A stretch of DNA of 8,723 bases from Mariprofundaceae bacterium (GTDB taxonomy: Bacteria; Pseudomonadota; Zetaproteobacteria; Mariprofundales; Mariprofundaceae). How positions within the stretch are numbered: the stretch's first letter is position 1; every line of letters begins with the position of its first letter. The notes under the pieces are model-generated. The model saw only the letters and a list, made by a program, of their open reading frames with translations. It did no database searches and was not told where the DNA came from. Where the stretch lies: assembly GCA_027018975.1 (NCBI GenBank), contig JALUXN010000258.1:1-8723 (forward strand). The letters are read 5' to 3'. This document shows positions 7,560-8,723 of the stretch, one piece after another. Position numbers and translations under genes: made by a program.

Positions 7560-7862
7560 GGCGCGCATGGTAGTGAATGCGGAGCGACTGAACAGCGCTT
7601 TTCTCTCGACGCACAAGCCAATCGCATGAAAAATGAAACGTGTGTTGGGATGAAATCACAGAGGACACAGAGTTTCACAGAGTAAAATCTCAATCTACCC
7701 CAGTCCTTACTCTGCGTAACTCTGTGTCCTCTGCGGTGAAAACTGCTCTTCCAGTCCACTTTCATGTAATCGTCTCTCTCAATGGATGATTTTTTCGCCG
7801 CAGATGGGCAGTCTTCGCGACTCTGATTGCTCTGCCTTGTGGCAGATATGGAGTGGTTGCAT
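7560..7862. other. Non-coding gap between divergent lipA and the RRM gene
   Basis: This 303-nt gap should hold the promoters for both flanking genes. I see no convincing -35/-10 pair on either strand, and the open frames that cross it on the - strand have no family features. Its only clear structure is the inverted repeat at 7656-7739. A run of six T at 7790-7795 has no strong stem before it. Confidence 0.6.
7656..7739. repeat. Imperfect inverted repeat with CACAGAG heptamers
   Basis: The left arm (7656-7685) matches the reverse complement of the right arm (7707-7739). The core CAGAGGACACAGAGTT is identical over 16 bases, and the outer CAGAGTAA also matches; the right arm has a small insertion (CCG) near its end. 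The left arm holds three CACAGAG copies at 7657, 7666 and 7676, about 9-10 nt apart. The loop is about 21 nt. A transcript would form a long stem. It resembles the CAGAGGACACAGAG-type dispersed intergenic repeats that I recall from many bacterial genomes. No T-run follows the stem, so it is not an obvious terminator. Confidence 0.75.
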
Positions 7863-8345
7863 ATGAGTTTTTCCTGTTTTCTAAAATTGGCCGCTGCGGC
7901 GCTGGCCGCGGCGCTGGTGGGCTGGGGGGCGCTGCATCTGGTCGGCTCCACAGCACAGCAGCCAGCCTGTCTATTCGCCGCCGGGCTCTTTTTCGGCACC
8001 CTCTTCGGTGGCCTGCTGGTAGCACTCTATCCCAAGCCTGAAGCGGCGAAGGATGGCAGCGATGCGCACAGCGAGAGCGCTTCGGGTGAGGCGAGCGGCA
8101 ATATCTATGTGGGCAACCTGCCGTTTAATGCCGGCGAAGATGATATTAAGAATATTTTTTCACCCTACGGCACGGTGATCGAAATTCGCATGGTCAAAGA
8201 TCGCCGCAGCAAACGCTTTAAGGGCTACGCATTTGTCGAGATGGATGCCGCCGGCGCCGCCGCGGCCATCGCCCATCTGGACAGCACCGACTACGCCGGC
8301 CGCACGCTGCGCGTCAACGAGGCAAAAAAACGCGGCGATAACTGA
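7863..8345 (+). CDS. Membrane-anchored RRM-domain RNA-binding protein
   Basis: With the ATG at 7863 the protein is 160 aa. GGAG at 7850-7853 is a reasonable ribosome site; ATG 7848 would add five residues. Two hydrophobic helices (about 7-27 and 35-56) are separated by a short polar turn. K8 and K58/K63 on the flanks suggest that both ends face the cytoplasm. A Ser/Glu/Gly-rich linker (about 60-79) leads to one RRM domain (80-155). RNP2 is IYVGNL (81-86) and RNP1 is KGYAFVEM (120-127), with the aromatic positions Y82, Y122 and F124 intact, so single-stranded RNA binding is plausible. Small bacterial RRM proteins are usually soluble and about 80-100 aa. N-terminally membrane-anchored versions exist, as I recall, in some gammaproteobacteria, but their role is not established. 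It has its own gap on each side and is not obviously in an operon. Confidence 0.9.
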   Translation: MSFSCFLKLAAAALAAALVGWGALHLVGSTAQQPACLFAAGLFFGTLFGGLLVALYPKPEAAKDGSDAHSESASGEASGNIYVGNLPFNAGEDDIKNIFSPYGTVIEIRMVKDRRSKRFKGYAFVEMDAAGAAAAIAHLDSTDYAGRTLRVNEAKKRGDN

Positions 8346-8362
8346 AGTATGGTTCCCCGATA

Positions 8363-8393
8363 GAGCTTCTCGGAGAGGCTCGCGCACTATTTT
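8363..8393 (+). terminator. Possible weak intrinsic terminator after the RRM gene
   Basis: Eight bases at 8363-8370 pair with 8374-8381 (one G-T pair) around a CGG loop. TATTTT follows at 8388-8393, separated from the stem by six bases. The T-run is short and displaced, so termination is uncertain. Confidence 0.3.
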
Positions 8394-8458
8394 CGCTTGC
8401 CTGTGCTGCAAAAATGTTTCAGGTTGACCGCGCTAGAGATCAGATAGGGGGAGACCAT

Positions 8459-8723
8459 ATGAAACGCACATTCTTGCTTCACATGTCGATCATCGGCATG
8501 CTCGCATTCGGGCTGGCTGCCTGCGATCAAAACTCGCAGCAGAGCAGCGCACCGGCGGCGGTAAGCAGCAGCCAAACTGCGACCCCGGCGTCAACCGCGG
8601 CGCAACCATCTGCCACCACGCAGACAAGCAAAACCTCGACCGCCACTGTCGCCGACATGATGGATACCCCGGCACCAGCCGAGAGCGATATGCATCTGAT
8701 TCCGCAGGCGCAGGCAGCGGAAA
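8459..8723 (+). CDS. Lipoprotein of unknown function, 5' part only
   Basis: The frame starts at ATG 8459 with AGGGGGA at 8446-8452 and stays open to the window end (88 codons). Residues 1-22 form a type II signal peptide: K2/R3, a hydrophobic stretch, then the lipobox LAAC with the lipidated cysteine at C22. The residue after the cysteine is Asp (D23). In E. coli, Asp at +2 keeps lipoproteins in the inner membrane; whether this organism follows that rule is unknown. Residues 24 to about 68 are rich in Ser, Thr, Ala, Gln and Pro, a flexible tether. The following segment (TVADMMDTPAPAESDMHLIP) begins what may be the folded part, but the window stops. I do not recognise the family. The signal and lipobox are seen directly. 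Confidence 0.85.
   Translation, partial: MKRTFLLHMSIIGMLAFGLAACDQNSQQSSAPAAVSSSQTATPASTAAQPSATTQTSKTSTATVADMMDTPAPAESDMHLIPQAQAAE

Noticed and set aside
7657..7682. Three spaced CACAGAG copies as a possible CRISPR fragment
   Set aside because: The repeats are 7 nt with 2-3 nt between them, far below any CRISPR repeat and spacer size, and no cas gene is present.
6795..7685. Long + strand open frame (296 codons) antisense to lipA
   Set aside because: It mirrors lipA, whose cluster cysteines and length are intact; the antisense product shows no family features and no ribosome site of note.
7556..7999. - strand open frame across the lipA/RRM gap
   Set aside because: It crosses the inverted repeat and the RRM gene start, has no recognisable domain, and overlaps well-supported genes at both ends.
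8424..8452. TTGACC resembling a -35 box before the lipoprotein gene
   Set aside because: No -10-like hexamer at 16-18 bp; the nearest candidate is too close and overlaps the ribosome site.

Overview
The window is a stretch of Gram-negative, probably proteobacterial, chromosome with moderately high GC. The CheA/CheW/CheB/CheR sequences and the lipoprotein signal fit a gamma- or zetaproteobacterium; that placement is an impression, not a demonstrated result. No transposase, integrase, tRNA, rRNA or CRISPR array is visible.

Positions 1-6639 are a compact seven-gene chemotaxis operon on the + strand: a small CheZ-like protein, a first CheY, a large hybrid CheA (990 aa), CheW, a second CheY, the methylesterase CheB and the methyltransferase CheR. 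Coupling is tight: ATGA overlaps at 394-397 and 4748-4751, a 1-nt gap between cheA and cheW, and a 2-nt gap between cheB and cheR. Only the gaps before cheA (72 nt, with a strong hairpin) and before the second cheY (55 nt) are wider. CheA would autophosphorylate in receptor arrays built with CheW and pass phosphate to the two CheYs, CheB and its own C-terminal receiver. CheR and CheB would set receptor methylation for adaptation. The first small protein is a candidate phosphatase that ends the signal. No receptor (MCP) gene and no cheD is present here.

Positions 6636-7559 hold lipA (lipoyl synthase) on the - strand. It faces cheR tail to tail and their stop codons share four bases. Positions 7560-7862 are a non-coding gap between the divergent lipA and RNA-binding-protein genes. 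It carries an imperfect inverted repeat (7656-7739) built from CACAGAG heptamers that looks like a dispersed intergenic repeat.

Positions 7863-8345 encode a small protein with two predicted transmembrane helices followed by a cytoplasmic RRM RNA-binding domain. Positions 8459-8723 are the start of a lipoprotein gene that runs off the window.

Most of the window is a recognisable chemotaxis system. The parts most worth a second look are the minimal CheZ-like protein, the helix-hairpin-helix-like module that takes the place of P2 in CheA, the hairpin pair before cheA, the intergenic inverted repeat and the membrane-anchored RRM protein.
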